DNA from: Pseudomonas sp. HOU2
GTDB lineage: Bacteria > Pseudomonadota > Gammaproteobacteria > Pseudomonadales > Pseudomonadaceae
Reading direction: 5' to 3'
Length of the DNA stretch: 64,000 nt
Assembly: GCF_040729435.1 (NCBI RefSeq)
Contig: NZ_CP160398.1
Span: forward strand, 1,302,001 to 1,366,000
The notes beneath the pieces were generated by a model that did no database searches, was not told where the DNA came from, and saw only the letters and a program-made list of their open reading frames with translations. Positions within the stretch are counted from its first letter, which is position 1, and each line of letters opens with the position of its first letter. The translations under genes and the position numbers were made by a program. This document shows positions 53,789 to 62,712 of this stretch, in pieces.

Positions 53789-54220
53789 AACGGTTACTCC
53801 CCACGATTGAATCGGTATGAAACATCTTGACCACTGGCGCACGCAAAAAAGCCGCAATAATTCCATTTAATTCAGGCGACTGGTCTCTCGCGTCCTACAC
53901 GGCGGTATTTTTTCTTACAACATGTGAGGAATCGGCTCAATTGACCGGGCCCGCTCATTGATTCACCGTGTGCAGGCGGTATCAATTTTCGATTTAACAA
54001 CACAAGGATGTGCAGGTAATGAGTGGATACACCCTCGGAGCTAGTAACAGCTGGAAGGACGGGAAGGCCGACGCGCTTACATTTACAACCGCCAATGGAC
54101 ATTCCGATGCTCAGCCATGAAGCCAGAGTTCACACCAGTTCGGTCCCCCCGCTCAATGAAAGTCGCGCCAGTCACAAATCCGATTTCAAGAAAAGCGCCA
54201 GAACCGCTGGAGAAGTTGAT
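53789..54220. other. Intergenic region with possible nested small ORFs
   Basis: About 430 bases between divergent genes. It includes two overlapping small reading frames, 54019-54120 (33 codons) and 54117-54236 (39 codons, ATGA coupling), both of unknown status. No REP or terminator seen. Confidence 0.4.
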
Positions 54221-54415
54221 ATGGAACCGCGTGTGACCGAGCTGGAAACCCACCTCAAATACATTCGTCGCGATATGGACGAAGTGCGTGGTGATGTAAA
54301 GACCATCAAGCACCGTCTCGCCTATTCGGCAGGTGCAACGGCAGTGGTGTTGGGATTGCTGGGGTGGGTTGCCAATAGCCGGTTCGACCAGCTGGTCACG
54401 CTGATGAGCCATTGA
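54221..54415 (+). CDS. Small membrane protein with coiled-coil region
   Basis: A 64-residue protein: MEPRVTELETHLKYIRRDMDEVRGDVKTIKHR makes an amphipathic helix with heptad character, followed by one membrane helix (AYSAGATAVVLGLLGWVANS). This type is common in Pseudomonas and phage-like loci, with no proven function. I chose the ATG at 54221 because GGAGAAG is spaced five bases before it; the frame stays open back to a GTG at 54023, but that extension has poor codon character. Confidence 0.6.
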   Translation: MEPRVTELETHLKYIRRDMDEVRGDVKTIKHRLAYSAGATAVVLGLLGWVANSRFDQLVTLMSH

Positions 54416-54472
54416 CAGAGAAATGCAGGCATCGACGCAGTATCGGTCGAGCCTGCAGTTACCAGCCGCGCG

Positions 54473-55699
54473 TCAGCCGAGCAGGTCACTCAGTGGAATG
54501 AATCCAACCTCATCACCCTTTACCAGCGTACGGCCCTCCAGCACTTCCACCAGGCCATCCGCCCAGGCCGCGCTGCGCAGCACGCCGGAGCTTTGATTGC
54601 GGTAGATAATTGCCCGCCCCTGCTCAAGACGACCGCGCAGATATTCGCGACGATTGCCGGCAACGGGCCAGACAAAATCTGCCGGAACCGTAAACTTCAG
54701 AGGTTCGACATCCTGTACACCCTGACGCCGCAACAAGTAAGGCCGCGTGAGCAGAGCAAAGGTCACCAGTGTCGAAGCGGGGTTACCCGGCAAACCGATG
54801 ACCGGCACCTTGCGAAAATGACCGAATGTCAGCGGCTTGCCCGGTTTGATGGCCAGTTTCCACAGCGCCAGCTCGCCCTCTTCCCGCAACGCGATGCCAA
54901 GAAAATCCGCTTCACCGACCGATACGCCTCCGGTCGAGAGAATCAGGTCGACACTCTGCAAGTCGCCCAGACGTGCCCGTGTGGTCGCCAGATCGTCCGG
55001 GAGAATACCGGCATCAATCACTTCACAACCCAGGCGCTGCAACCAACTGCACAACACCACCCGGTTGCTGTTGTAAATCTGCCCCGCTCCCAACGGCTGG
55101 CCCGGCTCGACCAGCTCATCGCCGGTGGACAGCACCGCCACTCGGACCTTGCGCACCACATTCAGCCCGGCACATCCCAGCGACGCCGCCAGACCTTGTT
55201 CGATCGGTCCCAGCCGGGTACCTGCAGCCAGAATCAACTCACCCACGATGGTTTCCTGGCCCTGCGGACGAATGTTCTGGCCAACGCTCATGGTTTCAAT
55301 GAAACGCACACTGCCGTCGGCTTGAACCTCGGCGTTCTCCTGCATTTCCACGCAATCGGCTCCGGCGGGCACTGGCGCGCCGGTGAAGATTCGCGCGCAA
55401 GTGCCGGGCTTCAAGGGTACAGGCGCCTGCCCGGCAAAGACTTTCTGGCTGACCGGCAGCGGTTCGCCGGTCCAGTCGGCCAGATTCAGGGCATAACCAT
55501 CCATGGCGCTGTTTGGCCAGGGCGGCAGATCCAGGGTCGAAACCAGGTCTTCGGCGAGCACCCGCCCTTGCACCTCGGCCAATGGCAGAAACTCGCGCTC
55601 GACAATCGGCGTGGCCTCGGCCATTTGCAACAGACGGGCCAGCGCTTCCTCGACAGGCATCAGGCTGCCGGTCTTGCCCGGCTTACCCACGGGATTCAC
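54473..55699 (-). CDS. moeA: MoeA: molybdopterin molybdenumtransferase
   Basis: A 408-residue MoeA. Visible parts: PPWPNSAMDGYAL, RIFTGAPVPAGADCVEMQE, VAVLSTGDELVEPGQPLGAGQIYNSN, LSTGGVSVGEADF and GLPGNPASTLVTF. It inserts molybdate into adenylylated molybdopterin to make the molybdenum cofactor. It starts with GTG and overlaps the end of moaB by 17 bases, so moaB-moeA is an operon. mobA is encoded divergently upstream. Confidence 0.95.
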   Translation of the reverse strand: MNPVGKPGKTGSLMPVEEALARLLQMAEATPIVEREFLPLAEVQGRVLAEDLVSTLDLPPWPNSAMDGYALNLADWTGEPLPVSQKVFAGQAPVPLKPGTCARIFTGAPVPAGADCVEMQENAEVQADGSVRFIETMSVGQNIRPQGQETIVGELILAAGTRLGPIEQGLAASLGCAGLNVVRKVRVAVLSTGDELVEPGQPLGAGQIYNSNRVVLCSWLQRLGCEVIDAGILPDDLATTRARLGDLQSVDLILSTGGVSVGEADFLGIALREEGELALWKLAIKPGKPLTFGHFRKVPVIGLPGNPASTLVTFALLTRPYLLRRQGVQDVEPLKFTVPADFVWPVAGNRREYLRGRLEQGRAIIYRNQSSGVLRSAAWADGLVEVLEGRTLVKGDEVGFIPLSDLLG

Positions 55700-56222
55700 A
55701 AGGCGCCGCCTGTTTCAAGTGAGGAACGAAGTTGCACGGGCGATGCCGTGAATCCAGCTGTTCGGCCAGAATCCCGTCCCAACCGGTGCGCACCGCATTG
55801 GTCGAACCTGGCAGGCAGCACACCAGCGTGCCATTGGCCAGACCGGCCAGTGCCCGCGACTGCACAGTCGAGGTGCCGATATCGGCCACCGAAATCTGCC
55901 TGAACAGCTCACCAAAACCGTCGACCTGTTTGTCGAGCAGGCAAGCGACTGCCTCCGGCGTGCTGTCACGTCCGGTGAAGCCTGTGCCACCGGTAATCAG
56001 CACAACCTGCACCACGTCCTCGGCAATCCAGTGGGCAACTTGCGCGCGAATCTTGTAGAGATCATCTTTGAGCAAGACCCGCTCGGCCAGACGGTGACCG
56101 GCAGCCGTCAGGCGGTCGACGAAGACCTGGCCTGAGGTGTCGGTTTCCAGGGTTCGGGTATCGCTGACAGTCAGCACCGCAATGTTCAGCGGCGCAAAAG
56201 GTACATCGGCCTTGGCTTTCAT
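55683..56222 (-). CDS. moaB: MoaB: molybdopterin adenylyltransferase-type protein
   Basis: A 179-residue MogA/MoaB-family protein: LNIAVLTVSDTRTLETDTSG, VVLITGGTGFTGRDSTPEAV and LPGSTNAVRTGWDGILAEQLDSRHRPCNFV. The family adenylates molybdopterin before MoeA adds molybdenum; in Pseudomonas MoaB probably does this work. Start at 56222 gives the correct N-terminus; a longer frame runs back across the mobA start. The first 80 bp upstream are shared with the divergent mobA. Confidence 0.93.
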   Translation of the reverse strand: MKAKADVPFAPLNIAVLTVSDTRTLETDTSGQVFVDRLTAAGHRLAERVLLKDDLYKIRAQVAHWIAEDVVQVVLITGGTGFTGRDSTPEAVACLLDKQVDGFGELFRQISVADIGTSTVQSRALAGLANGTLVCCLPGSTNAVRTGWDGILAEQLDSRHRPCNFVPHLKQAAPCESRG

Positions 56223-56304
56223 CAGGCTCGTCCAGTTGTAGGAGAAACAGCTCGGTGTTATATCACAGCGCCTGAATTTTTCGCCGCCCTGCCGGAGAAC
56301 TGCC

Positions 56305-56904
56305 ATGACCAAAAGTACACTGCTCCCTTGTTCCATTCTGCTCCTGGCGGGCGGACGCGGCCAGCGCATGGGCGGCCAGGACAAGGGGCTGATCGAATGG
56401 CAGGGCGAGCCGCTGATTGCGCACTTGCACAGCAAGGTGCGGCCGCTGACCGACGACCTGATCATCTCCTGCAATCGCAATCGCGAGCGTTATGCAGCGT
56501 ACGCCGATCAACTGGTGAGCGATGAACAGAGCGATTTCCCCGGTCCGTTGGCGGGGATTCTTGCCGGCCTCAGGGCCGCCCGTCTGTCACACTTGCTGGT
56601 CTTGCCCTGCGACGTTCCGCGAATTGACGCAGCGCTATTGCGGGACATGCGTGAAACCGCCAGCCAGTTTCCTGAAAAACCTTTAATGTTGCGTCACGAC
56701 GACCACTGGGAACCCCTGCTTTGCGTGATCCCTGTCGCGCTTCTGCCCATGTTCGAAAACGCCTGGAGCGCCGGTGAACGGAGCCCCGGAAGGGTCATGC
56801 GCAACCTCGGTGCGACTGCCCTGCAATGCCCGGACAATGACCCGCGACTGGCCAACCTGAACACCCCCGAACTGTTAAATACACATAACACTGTGTCAGA
56901 CTGA
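56305..56904 (+). CDS. mobA: MobA: molybdenum cofactor guanylyltransferase
   Basis: A 199-residue nucleotidyltransferase with the signature [17 protein letters not shown] (about 11-27), [17 protein letters not shown], and the PCDVPRID metal site (about 100). It joins GMP to molybdopterin to form the guanine dinucleotide cofactor used by DMSO-reductase-family enzymes such as nitrate reductase. It diverges from moaB-moeA, so the three cofactor genes share one short intergenic region. Confidence 0.95.
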   Translation: MTKSTLLPCSILLLAGGRGQRMGGQDKGLIEWQGEPLIAHLHSKVRPLTDDLIISCNRNRERYAAYADQLVSDEQSDFPGPLAGILAGLRAARLSHLLVLPCDVPRIDAALLRDMRETASQFPEKPLMLRHDDHWEPLLCVIPVALLPMFENAWSAGERSPGRVMRNLGATALQCPDNDPRLANLNTPELLNTHNTVSD

Positions 56905-56982
56905 CAGCATTCAAGGAACTCTCACGCCTTGTACACGTCTCAAGCTCAGTAACCAAAAGTATTCCCATTCGGAGACACACTC

Positions 56983-57204
56983 ATGACTCAACGGACCCTC
57001 GCCACTTTCATGCTCGCACTGGGCCTGGCTACCCTCGCTGGTTGCTCGTCGCCAACAGTGATCACCTTGAATGACGGTCGCGAAATCCAGGCCGTCGACA
57101 CCCCGAAATACGATGACGATTCGGGCTTCTACGAGTTCAAGCAACTGGACGGCAAAGAGACCCGCATCAACAAGGATCAGGTTCGTACCGTTAAAGAGCT
57201 GTAA
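56983..57204 (+). CDS. YgdI/YgdR family lipoprotein
   Basis: A 73-residue lipoprotein. The lipobox LAGC sits at residue 18-21 after a hydrophobic signal (LATFMLALGLAT). The mature part is a small SH3-like domain: SPTVITLNDGREIQAVDTPKYDDDSGFYEFKQLDGKETRINKDQVRTV, the known YgdI/YgdR fold. Function is unknown; it is probably abundant in the outer membrane. A strong terminator follows. Confidence 0.92.
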   Translation: MTQRTLATFMLALGLATLAGCSSPTVITLNDGREIQAVDTPKYDDDSGFYEFKQLDGKETRINKDQVRTVKEL

Positions 57205-57228
57205 TCTTTACGTCGACACCGGATACAG

Positions 57229-57255
57229 AAAAGCCCGCATTGATGCGGGCTTTTT
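57229..57255 (+). terminator. Rho-independent terminator after the YgdI-like gene
   Basis: AAGCCCGCAT, a TG loop, ATGCGGGCTT and TTTT: a 10-bp stem with T-run. Because the arms have flanking A-runs, it could also work on the convergent rluA-type gene. Confidence 0.9.
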
Positions 57256-57280
57256 CATGGGCGCTGCAAAGTGAGTGGCG

Positions 57281-58171
57281 TCACCATTGCAAGGTGATCT
57301 GGCTCTCGAATTCGCGCTCCTCGCCGGTCACCGGGTCGATAAAGCGCAACCCCTGCGCCAGCAGCTTGAGCGGATTGGCGTAATCATCCTCAACGTCTTT
57401 CAACACATCCGGGTAGAACGGATCGTTGCAGATACTCGCCCCCAGCGCGGTCATGTGTACGCGTAGCTGATGCTTCTTGCCAGTCACCGGATACAGGCCG
57501 TAGCGCCACAGATCACCGTTCTTTTCCCGGACTTCCACAGCCGTTTCAGTATTGGCGACGCCTGGCCCTTCCTGCATGCGGAAGAACGGTTCGCCATCGA
57601 TCAGACGGCTTCTGTGTACAAGGGGAAATTCCAGCTCCGGCAGCGCAGGGGCGATCGCCTCATAACGTTTATCGATCTGCCGCGTAGGGAACAGCGACTG
57701 ATAAGCGGAGCGGGTTTGTGGGTTAGCCGAAAAGATCACCAAGCCTGCCGTGTGCCGGTCAATGCGGTGCAGTGGCACCAGATGCGGATTATCGAGGCGG
57801 CGGATCAGACGACGCAGCAATGTTTGCTCAACGTATTCACCGGCCGGTGTCACCGGCAGGAAATGCGGCTTGTCCGCCACCACCAGATGCTCGTCCGCAT
57901 ACAGGATCGACTCATGCACCGGGATCGGCTTTTCATCCGGCACTTCACGGAAGTAATGAATACGCAGCCCTTCCTTGTACGGCAGATCCAGCGCAATCGG
58001 CTGTCCCTGCCCATCCAGCACCCGGCCCCGGGCGATCCGGTCCAGCCATTGCTCGCGACTGATCGCACTGAAATGCTCACACAGGCAATCCAGTACGGTA
58101 AGCCAGGCCCCCGGCGGCAGGTAAAGGGTGCTGGCCTGATTCTGCGCAGCGGAAAACGTTGGTGTGGACAT
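57281..58171 (-). CDS. RluA-family pseudouridine synthase
   Basis: A 296-residue pseudouridine synthase with the catalytic HRIDRHTAGLVIFS (Asp of the RID motif), ILYADEHLVVADKPHFLPV and HMTALGASICNDPFYPD near the C-terminus. No S4 domain is apparent at the N-terminus, which makes it more like RluA or TruC than RluB/RluC. The target RNA is not known. It stands alone between a lipoprotein gene and an unknown gene. Confidence 0.88.
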   Translation of the reverse strand: MSTPTFSAAQNQASTLYLPPGAWLTVLDCLCEHFSAISREQWLDRIARGRVLDGQGQPIALDLPYKEGLRIHYFREVPDEKPIPVHESILYADEHLVVADKPHFLPVTPAGEYVEQTLLRRLIRRLDNPHLVPLHRIDRHTAGLVIFSANPQTRSAYQSLFPTRQIDKRYEAIAPALPELEFPLVHRSRLIDGEPFFRMQEGPGVANTETAVEVREKNGDLWRYGLYPVTGKKHQLRVHMTALGASICNDPFYPDVLKDVEDDYANPLKLLAQGLRFIDPVTGEEREFESQITLQW

Positions 58172-58249
58172 ACGGAAATCGAACCCTCAATGCAGGACGG
58201 CATTATCCAACACTGAGCGCAACGAACCTAGTGCGGAATCCGGCCCGTC

Positions 58250-58567
58250 TCAGGCCGGAATCGATTTGAGCGCCGCAGCCTCGGTGAACTCCTTGAGCCA
58301 GCGCAGCACATCGACCGCCTCCCAGCGTCCCGGGTCATACAAGGCGTACAACAAGCCCTGATAACCGACCACATCCAGTTGCTTGTGATAACCGGCACGC
58401 TGGAACAGCGCTTCGATCTCGGCAAAACAGGTGTTGAAATGCAGTTTGTTGAAAGGCGTCTTGCCCTCCGTGACCAGCCCGTCCAGGCGCAACTCGAGGA
58501 CCGCCTCGCGCACCACGTCAACCGACATCCGGTTCACGCTGTTCTTCAACTGTTCGACATTGACCAC
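58250..58567 (-). CDS. Hypothetical protein under a LexA-type operator
   Basis: A 105-residue protein that I do not recognise: helical, with VNVEQLKNSVNRMSVDVVREAVLELRLDGLVTEGKTPFNKLHF at the N-terminus, a likely helix-turn-helix-like arrangement, then DVVGYQGLLYALYDPGRWEAVDVLRWLKEF. The evidence for a function is the CTGT-N8-ACAG palindrome 67 bases before its ATG, a LexA operator, which makes SOS control likely. Start was taken as the ATG at 58567. Confidence 0.75.
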   Translation of the reverse strand: MVNVEQLKNSVNRMSVDVVREAVLELRLDGLVTEGKTPFNKLHFNTCFAEIEALFQRAGYHKQLDVVGYQGLLYALYDPGRWEAVDVLRWLKEFTEAAALKSIPA

Positions 58568-58633
58568 GGTTCGTCCCTCTGACTGCCGGATTCACCTGCT
58601 CAAGTCATCAAAAGCAGCAGGCGCATCCAATTA

Positions 58634-58649
58634 CTGTATGCACATACAG
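58634..58649 (-). promoter_or_regulatory. LexA operator (SOS box)
   Basis: CTGTATGCACATACAG is a perfect dyad that fits the gamma-proteobacterial LexA consensus CTGT-N8-ACAG. It is in the leader of the unknown gene at 58250-58567; the next plus-strand gene is far away, so the minus-strand gene is the target. Confidence 0.8.
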
Positions 58650-58734
58650 TAACCGAATAATCCGCAAAGTGCCAAGGGAAGGATGCGCGCTCGCGACCGG
58701 CGGAAAGCAATGCCGCATCACCGAAGAAACAAGC

Positions 58735-58971
58735 TCAGCGCAGGAAGGCCACCACCTGATCGGCACTGAAAGGCCAGCTCAGCTCCGCGCCGGTGTCAAC
58801 TCGGCGCAGCACCGGAATTCGCAGGCTGTAAGCCTCGAACCAGGACTCATCGTCGGCAATATCCACCAGTTCGACCAGCAGACCGTGCTCGACAAAAGGC
58901 ATCAACTCGGCCTCTGCCACCTCACACAAATGGCATCCCAAGGTGCCGAACAACTGACATTCAGGAGGCAT
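58735..58971 (-). CDS. Glutaredoxin-like protein
   Basis: A 78-residue thioredoxin-fold protein with CHLC near residue 13 and RIPVLRR with the cis-proline. It fits the short glutaredoxin-like (NrdH/GrxC-related) family DUF836, which reduces small disulfides. The lack of the glutathione-binding residues suggests that it may take electrons from thioredoxin reductase, but that is inference. It stands alone between unrelated genes. Confidence 0.8.
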   Translation of the reverse strand: MPPECQLFGTLGCHLCEVAEAELMPFVEHGLLVELVDIADDESWFEAYSLRIPVLRRVDTGAELSWPFSADQVVAFLR

Positions 58972-59172
58972 GATCGCTCAACCGGAAAAGTGAGCGTTCA
59001 TTCTAGGCCTGCCTCGAAAACCCGTCGAGCGACAGCTGCCCAAAGACCCAGGCATGGCCGGAAACTCGCAAAACCCTGACGCAAATCAGCCCGCAAAAAA
59101 GCCAATCAGGCGATGCTCCCGGACTTTTTGCCTCTACGCTTGAGAAGCCTGAGCCTGACATCGGAGTGTCTT

Positions 59173-60885
59173 GTGTTTGCCAACCTGTTGATCATCCTCG
59201 CCTCATCCCTGGTGATGATTGCCCTGTTCCGCCGACTGCGCTTGCCGCCGGTGCTGGGCTATCTCTGCGTGGGCCTGATGGTGGGGCCGACCGCTTTCAA
59301 CTGGGTCAACGAGAGCGAACACCTGCCGGATGTGGCCGAGATGGGCGTGGTATTCCTGCTGTTCTCGCTGGGCCTGGAGTTTTCCCTGTCGAAAATGATC
59401 GCACTGCGTCAGGTGGTGTTTCGCCTGGGCAGTCAGCAGGTATTGCTCAGTACCGGAGTGCTCGGGCTGGTGCTGATTCTGCTGGGTATGCCGCTGGCCC
59501 CGGCGCTGTTGCTTGGCGCCGGGCTGTCGCTGTCGTCGACGGCAATTGTCACCAAGGAGTTGAGCAGCCTGGGCGAAGTGTTCAGCAGTCACGGGCAGAA
59601 CGCGGTCGGGGTCTTGCTGTTTCAGGACGTGGTCGCGGTGTTGCTGCTGACCCTGGTGCCGGTGTTCGCCGGGAGCAGCGCGCAAGCCTGGTACTGGGCC
59701 TTGCCGCTGACGCTGGTGAAGACCGTGGTGCTGTTTTTCGGTCTGCTGCTGGCCAGCCGCTGGTTGCTGCCACGGCTGTTCCATGAAGTGGCCGCCTCGC
59801 GCTCGGCGGAACTGTTCGTGCTGCTGGCGCTGGTGATTGTGCTATTGACCGCCTGGCTGACGCACCTGCTGGGCCTGTCCCCTGCCCTTGGCGCATTTCT
59901 GGCCGGGATGCTGCTCGGCGAGAGCCACTATCGCCATCAGATCGAGGCCGATATCCGGCCGTTTCGCGACATCCTGCTCGGGGTGTTTTTCGTCAGCATC
60001 GGCATGCTGATCGACCTGCAACTGTTCGTCAGTCACAGCCTGTTGATTCTCGGCCTGAGCCTCGGCCTGATGCTGATCAAAGGCATTGTCGTCGCGCTAC
60101 TGGTGAAGTGGCGCGGCAGCGATCACGAAACTGCCTGGCGCAGCGGCCTGGCCCTGGCGCAGGGCGGGGAGTTCTGCTTCGCGTTGATGGCGCAGATGCA
60201 ACAGAACCAGATGCTGCCTGCCGAGTTGGGCGCCCTGCTGCTCGCGGCCACCTTCTGTTCGATGCTGCTGACGCCAATGCTGTTGCGCGCCGCGCCGCGC
60301 ATTGCCGCGGGCCTGCACCGCAAGCCGAATCAGGAGGCGCAAATCGAGGAAATCAGCGCCCTCAACGCCGGGCTGGATCAGCACGTGGTGATCTGTGGCT
60401 ACGGCCGTGTCGGCCAATCCATCGGCCGCTTCATGCGCAATGCCAAGCAGCCTTATATCGCGCTGGACAACGATCCGGTGCGCGTGCAGGAAGCCGCGTC
60501 CGGCGAAAGCGAGGTGCATTACGGCGACTCGTCGCGCGGCGACCTGCTGACCGCGGTCGGATTGTTGCGCGCGCGGCTGCTGGTGATTGCCGTGGATCAG
60601 AGCGATGTCAGCCTGCGGATCCTCAAGGAAGCGCGCCGGCTTCATGCGCGGATACCGATCCTGGTGCGCACCCGCGACGACAGCCAATGGGCCGAACTCA
60701 AGGCCGCCGGCGCCACCGAAGTGGTGCCGGAGCTATTGGAATCGAGCCTGATGCTCGCCTCCCACGCCTTGATCATGCTCGGGCTGCCGGCGCATCAGGT
60801 GCAGGAGAAGATCGATCAAGTGCGCATCGACCGCTATCGCCTGTTGCATGGGTTCTATCCAGGTGCCGAAGACAAGGAAGCCTAG
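59173..60885 (+). CDS. CPA2-family K+/H+ (Kef/YbaL-type) antiporter with RCK domain
   Basis: A 570-residue antiporter: about twelve membrane helices (residues 1-370), for example LLIILASSLVMIALFRRLRLPPVLGYL and LGAFLAGMLLGES, then a TrkA-N/RCK domain (VVICGYGRVGQSIGRFM, binding NAD or nucleotides) and a C-terminal regulatory part. I set the start at GTG 59173 with GGAGTG in front; the frame has an upstream ATG at 59113 but the extension is not membrane-like. Such proteins expel K+ under electrophile stress or pH change. The end overlaps amtB convergently by four bases. Confidence 0.88.
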   Translation: MFANLLIILASSLVMIALFRRLRLPPVLGYLCVGLMVGPTAFNWVNESEHLPDVAEMGVVFLLFSLGLEFSLSKMIALRQVVFRLGSQQVLLSTGVLGLVLILLGMPLAPALLLGAGLSLSSTAIVTKELSSLGEVFSSHGQNAVGVLLFQDVVAVLLLTLVPVFAGSSAQAWYWALPLTLVKTVVLFFGLLLASRWLLPRLFHEVAASRSAELFVLLALVIVLLTAWLTHLLGLSPALGAFLAGMLLGESHYRHQIEADIRPFRDILLGVFFVSIGMLIDLQLFVSHSLLILGLSLGLMLIKGIVVALLVKWRGSDHETAWRSGLALAQGGEFCFALMAQMQQNQMLPAELGALLLAATFCSMLLTPMLLRAAPRIAAGLHRKPNQEAQIEEISALNAGLDQHVVICGYGRVGQSIGRFMRNAKQPYIALDNDPVRVQEAASGESEVHYGDSSRGDLLTAVGLLRARLLVIAVDQSDVSLRILKEARRLHARIPILVRTRDDSQWAELKAAGATEVVPELLESSLMLASHALIMLGLPAHQVQEKIDQVRIDRYRLLHGFYPGAEDKEA

Positions 60886-62090
60886 TCCTGACTGACCGCG
60901 CCGATCTTGTGCAGCGAAAGGTCGGCGCCGTAATACTCTTGCTCCTGACTCAGGCGCAGGCCGTGCAAGGCCTTGATCAAACCGTAGACGGCGAATCCGC
61001 CGATCAGCGCGACAACCACACCGAGCGTAGTGCCGATCAACTGACTGATCACGCTGACACCGCCCAGACCGCCGAGCGCAGTCTGGCCGAAGATGCCGCA
61101 CGCGATCCCGCCCCACACCCCGCACAAACCATGCAACGGCCACACGCCCAGAACATCGTCGATGCGCCATTTGACTTGCGCGGCGGTAAAGCACCAGACG
61201 AACAGCGCACCGGCAATCGCGCCAGTGACCAGCGCACCCACCGGGTGCATCAGGTCGGAACCGGCACAGATCGCCACCAGCCCGGCCAGCGGGCCGTTGT
61301 GCAGGAAGCCCGGGTCATTGCGCCCGACGATCAACGCCGCCACCGTGCCACCGACCATGGCCATCAACGAGTTGACCGCCACCAGACCGCTGACGCCTTG
61401 CAAGGTCTGCGCGCTCATCACGTTGAAGCCGAACCAGCCGACAATCAGAATCCACGAACCCAGCGCCAGAAACGGAATGCTCGACGGCGCGAACGCCACC
61501 AGACGCCCGTCGCGATAACGACCGATACGCGGGCCGAGCAGCAATACCGCCGCCAGCGCCAGCCAGCCGCCCATCGCATGCACCACCACCGATCCGGCGA
61601 AATCATGGAACGCCGCGCCAAAGCGCGCCGTCAGCCAGGCTTGCAGACCGTAGTTGCCGTTCCAGATCATGCCCTCGAAAAACGGGTAGATGAATGCCAC
61701 GATCAGCGCCGTCGCACACAGCTGCGGAACGAATCGCGCACGCTCGGCAATCCCGCCGGAAATGATCGCCGGGATCGCCGCAGCAAAGGTCAGCAGAAAG
61801 AAAAACTTCACCAGACCATAACCGTGATCGGCACTCAGCACCGCCGCCGGTTGCATGAAGGTCACCCCGTAGGAGATCCAATAGCCTATAAAGAAATAGG
61901 CCAGGGTCGAAACGGCAAAGTCACTGAGAATTTTCGACAGCGCGTTAACCTGATTTTTCTGACGAACCGTGCCGACTTCAAGGAAGGCGAAACCGGCGTG
62001 CATCGCCAGCACCATCACCGCACCGATCAGAATGAACAACGTGTTGGAGCTGTGAACCAGCGTGTCCACAGCGCTTTGCAGATTTTCCAT
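60882..62090 (-). CDS. amtB: AmtB: ammonium transporter
   Basis: A 402-residue Amt/Mep/Rh transporter with eleven helices. The gate phenylalanine region AGFAFLEVGTVRQKNQ, the twin histidines (SVVVHAMGGWLALA and WPLHGLCGVWGG) and GALVTGAIAGALF are intact. It conducts NH4+/NH3 across the inner membrane. Pseudomonas amtB genes are normally beside glnK, but no glnK is next to this one, so it is a solitary copy. A sigma-54-like element upstream is possible but weak. Start taken at 62090 (MENLQSAVDTLVHSS). Confidence 0.9.
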   Translation of the reverse strand: MENLQSAVDTLVHSSNTLFILIGAVMVLAMHAGFAFLEVGTVRQKNQVNALSKILSDFAVSTLAYFFIGYWISYGVTFMQPAAVLSADHGYGLVKFFFLLTFAAAIPAIISGGIAERARFVPQLCATALIVAFIYPFFEGMIWNGNYGLQAWLTARFGAAFHDFAGSVVVHAMGGWLALAAVLLLGPRIGRYRDGRLVAFAPSSIPFLALGSWILIVGWFGFNVMSAQTLQGVSGLVAVNSLMAMVGGTVAALIVGRNDPGFLHNGPLAGLVAICAGSDLMHPVGALVTGAIAGALFVWCFTAAQVKWRIDDVLGVWPLHGLCGVWGGIACGIFGQTALGGLGGVSVISQLIGTTLGVVVALIGGFAVYGLIKALHGLRLSQEQEYYGADLSLHKIGAVSQD

Positions 62091-62395
62091 AAAGAGGCAG
62101 ACCTGAAGGCTAAAAAGGCACCAAACCGGTTCGTGCGGACAATTCATGCACCAAGTTGCGACCGCTCGGTCCGCGCAGTGAAGCTGCGATGAACCGCTTT
62201 GGCGCACAAGGTTGATGTCGTGACACTAACCAGGATTATTTGAGTTAAGGTTTTGCTGCATGCACGCCCGCCAACAGCGCACGGGGGCAACAGGACGCAC
62301 CACGACATAGCAAAAGCTGTACCAGTCATTTGTACTGAACCTTCGCGCAAGGCTCATACTCGAACGCTTCAGACGTCACTTACGGAGATCCACCC
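62091..62395. other. Non-coding gap between amtB and the YqjD-like gene
   Basis: About 305 bases between divergent genes, containing the amtB leader and the YqjD-like promoter. A weak sigma-54-type element for amtB may be at 62138-62153 (minus; TGGTGCATGAATTGTC). I see no ORF or repeat here. Confidence 0.4.
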
Positions 62396-62710
62396 ATGGC
62401 CAGCATCAAGGCAAAGACTGCTCAAGAAATCCTGATGAACGACTTCCAGACTCTGGTCGCCGACACCGAGCGGTTGCTCGAACACACTGCGTCCCTGGCG
62501 GGCGATCAGGCCGATGAGCTGCGTGATCAGATCCACGACAGCCTGCTGCGCGCCCGGGAAACCCTCAAGCTGACCGAAGACACCCTGCGTGATCGCGGTC
62601 AGGCTGCCGTCACCGCCACCGAAGACTATGTGTCGGCCAACCCTTGGCAATCGGTGGGCATCGCTGCCGGGGTAGGCTTTCTGATTGGCCTGCTGGCCAC
62701 GCGGCGCTGA
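62396..62710 (+). CDS. ElaB/YqjD/DUF883-family membrane-anchored ribosome-binding-like protein
   Basis: A 104-residue protein: long helical region (FQTLVADTERLLEHTASLAGDQADELRDQIHDSLLRARETLKLTEDTLRDRGQAAV), then a C-terminal membrane helix (PWQSVGIAAGVGFLIGLLATRR). The family includes stress-induced membrane proteins that bind ribosomes in the stationary phase. It is the first of three genes in a row, each spaced by a few bases. Confidence 0.9.
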   Translation: MASIKAKTAQEILMNDFQTLVADTERLLEHTASLAGDQADELRDQIHDSLLRARETLKLTEDTLRDRGQAAVTATEDYVSANPWQSVGIAAGVGFLIGLLATRR

Positions 62711-62712
62711 TC

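Noticed and set aside
62138..62153. Sigma-54-like element TGGTGCATGAATTGTC before amtB
   Set aside because: GG is present but the GC of the -12 element is GT, and no NtrC site was found; kept only as a note.
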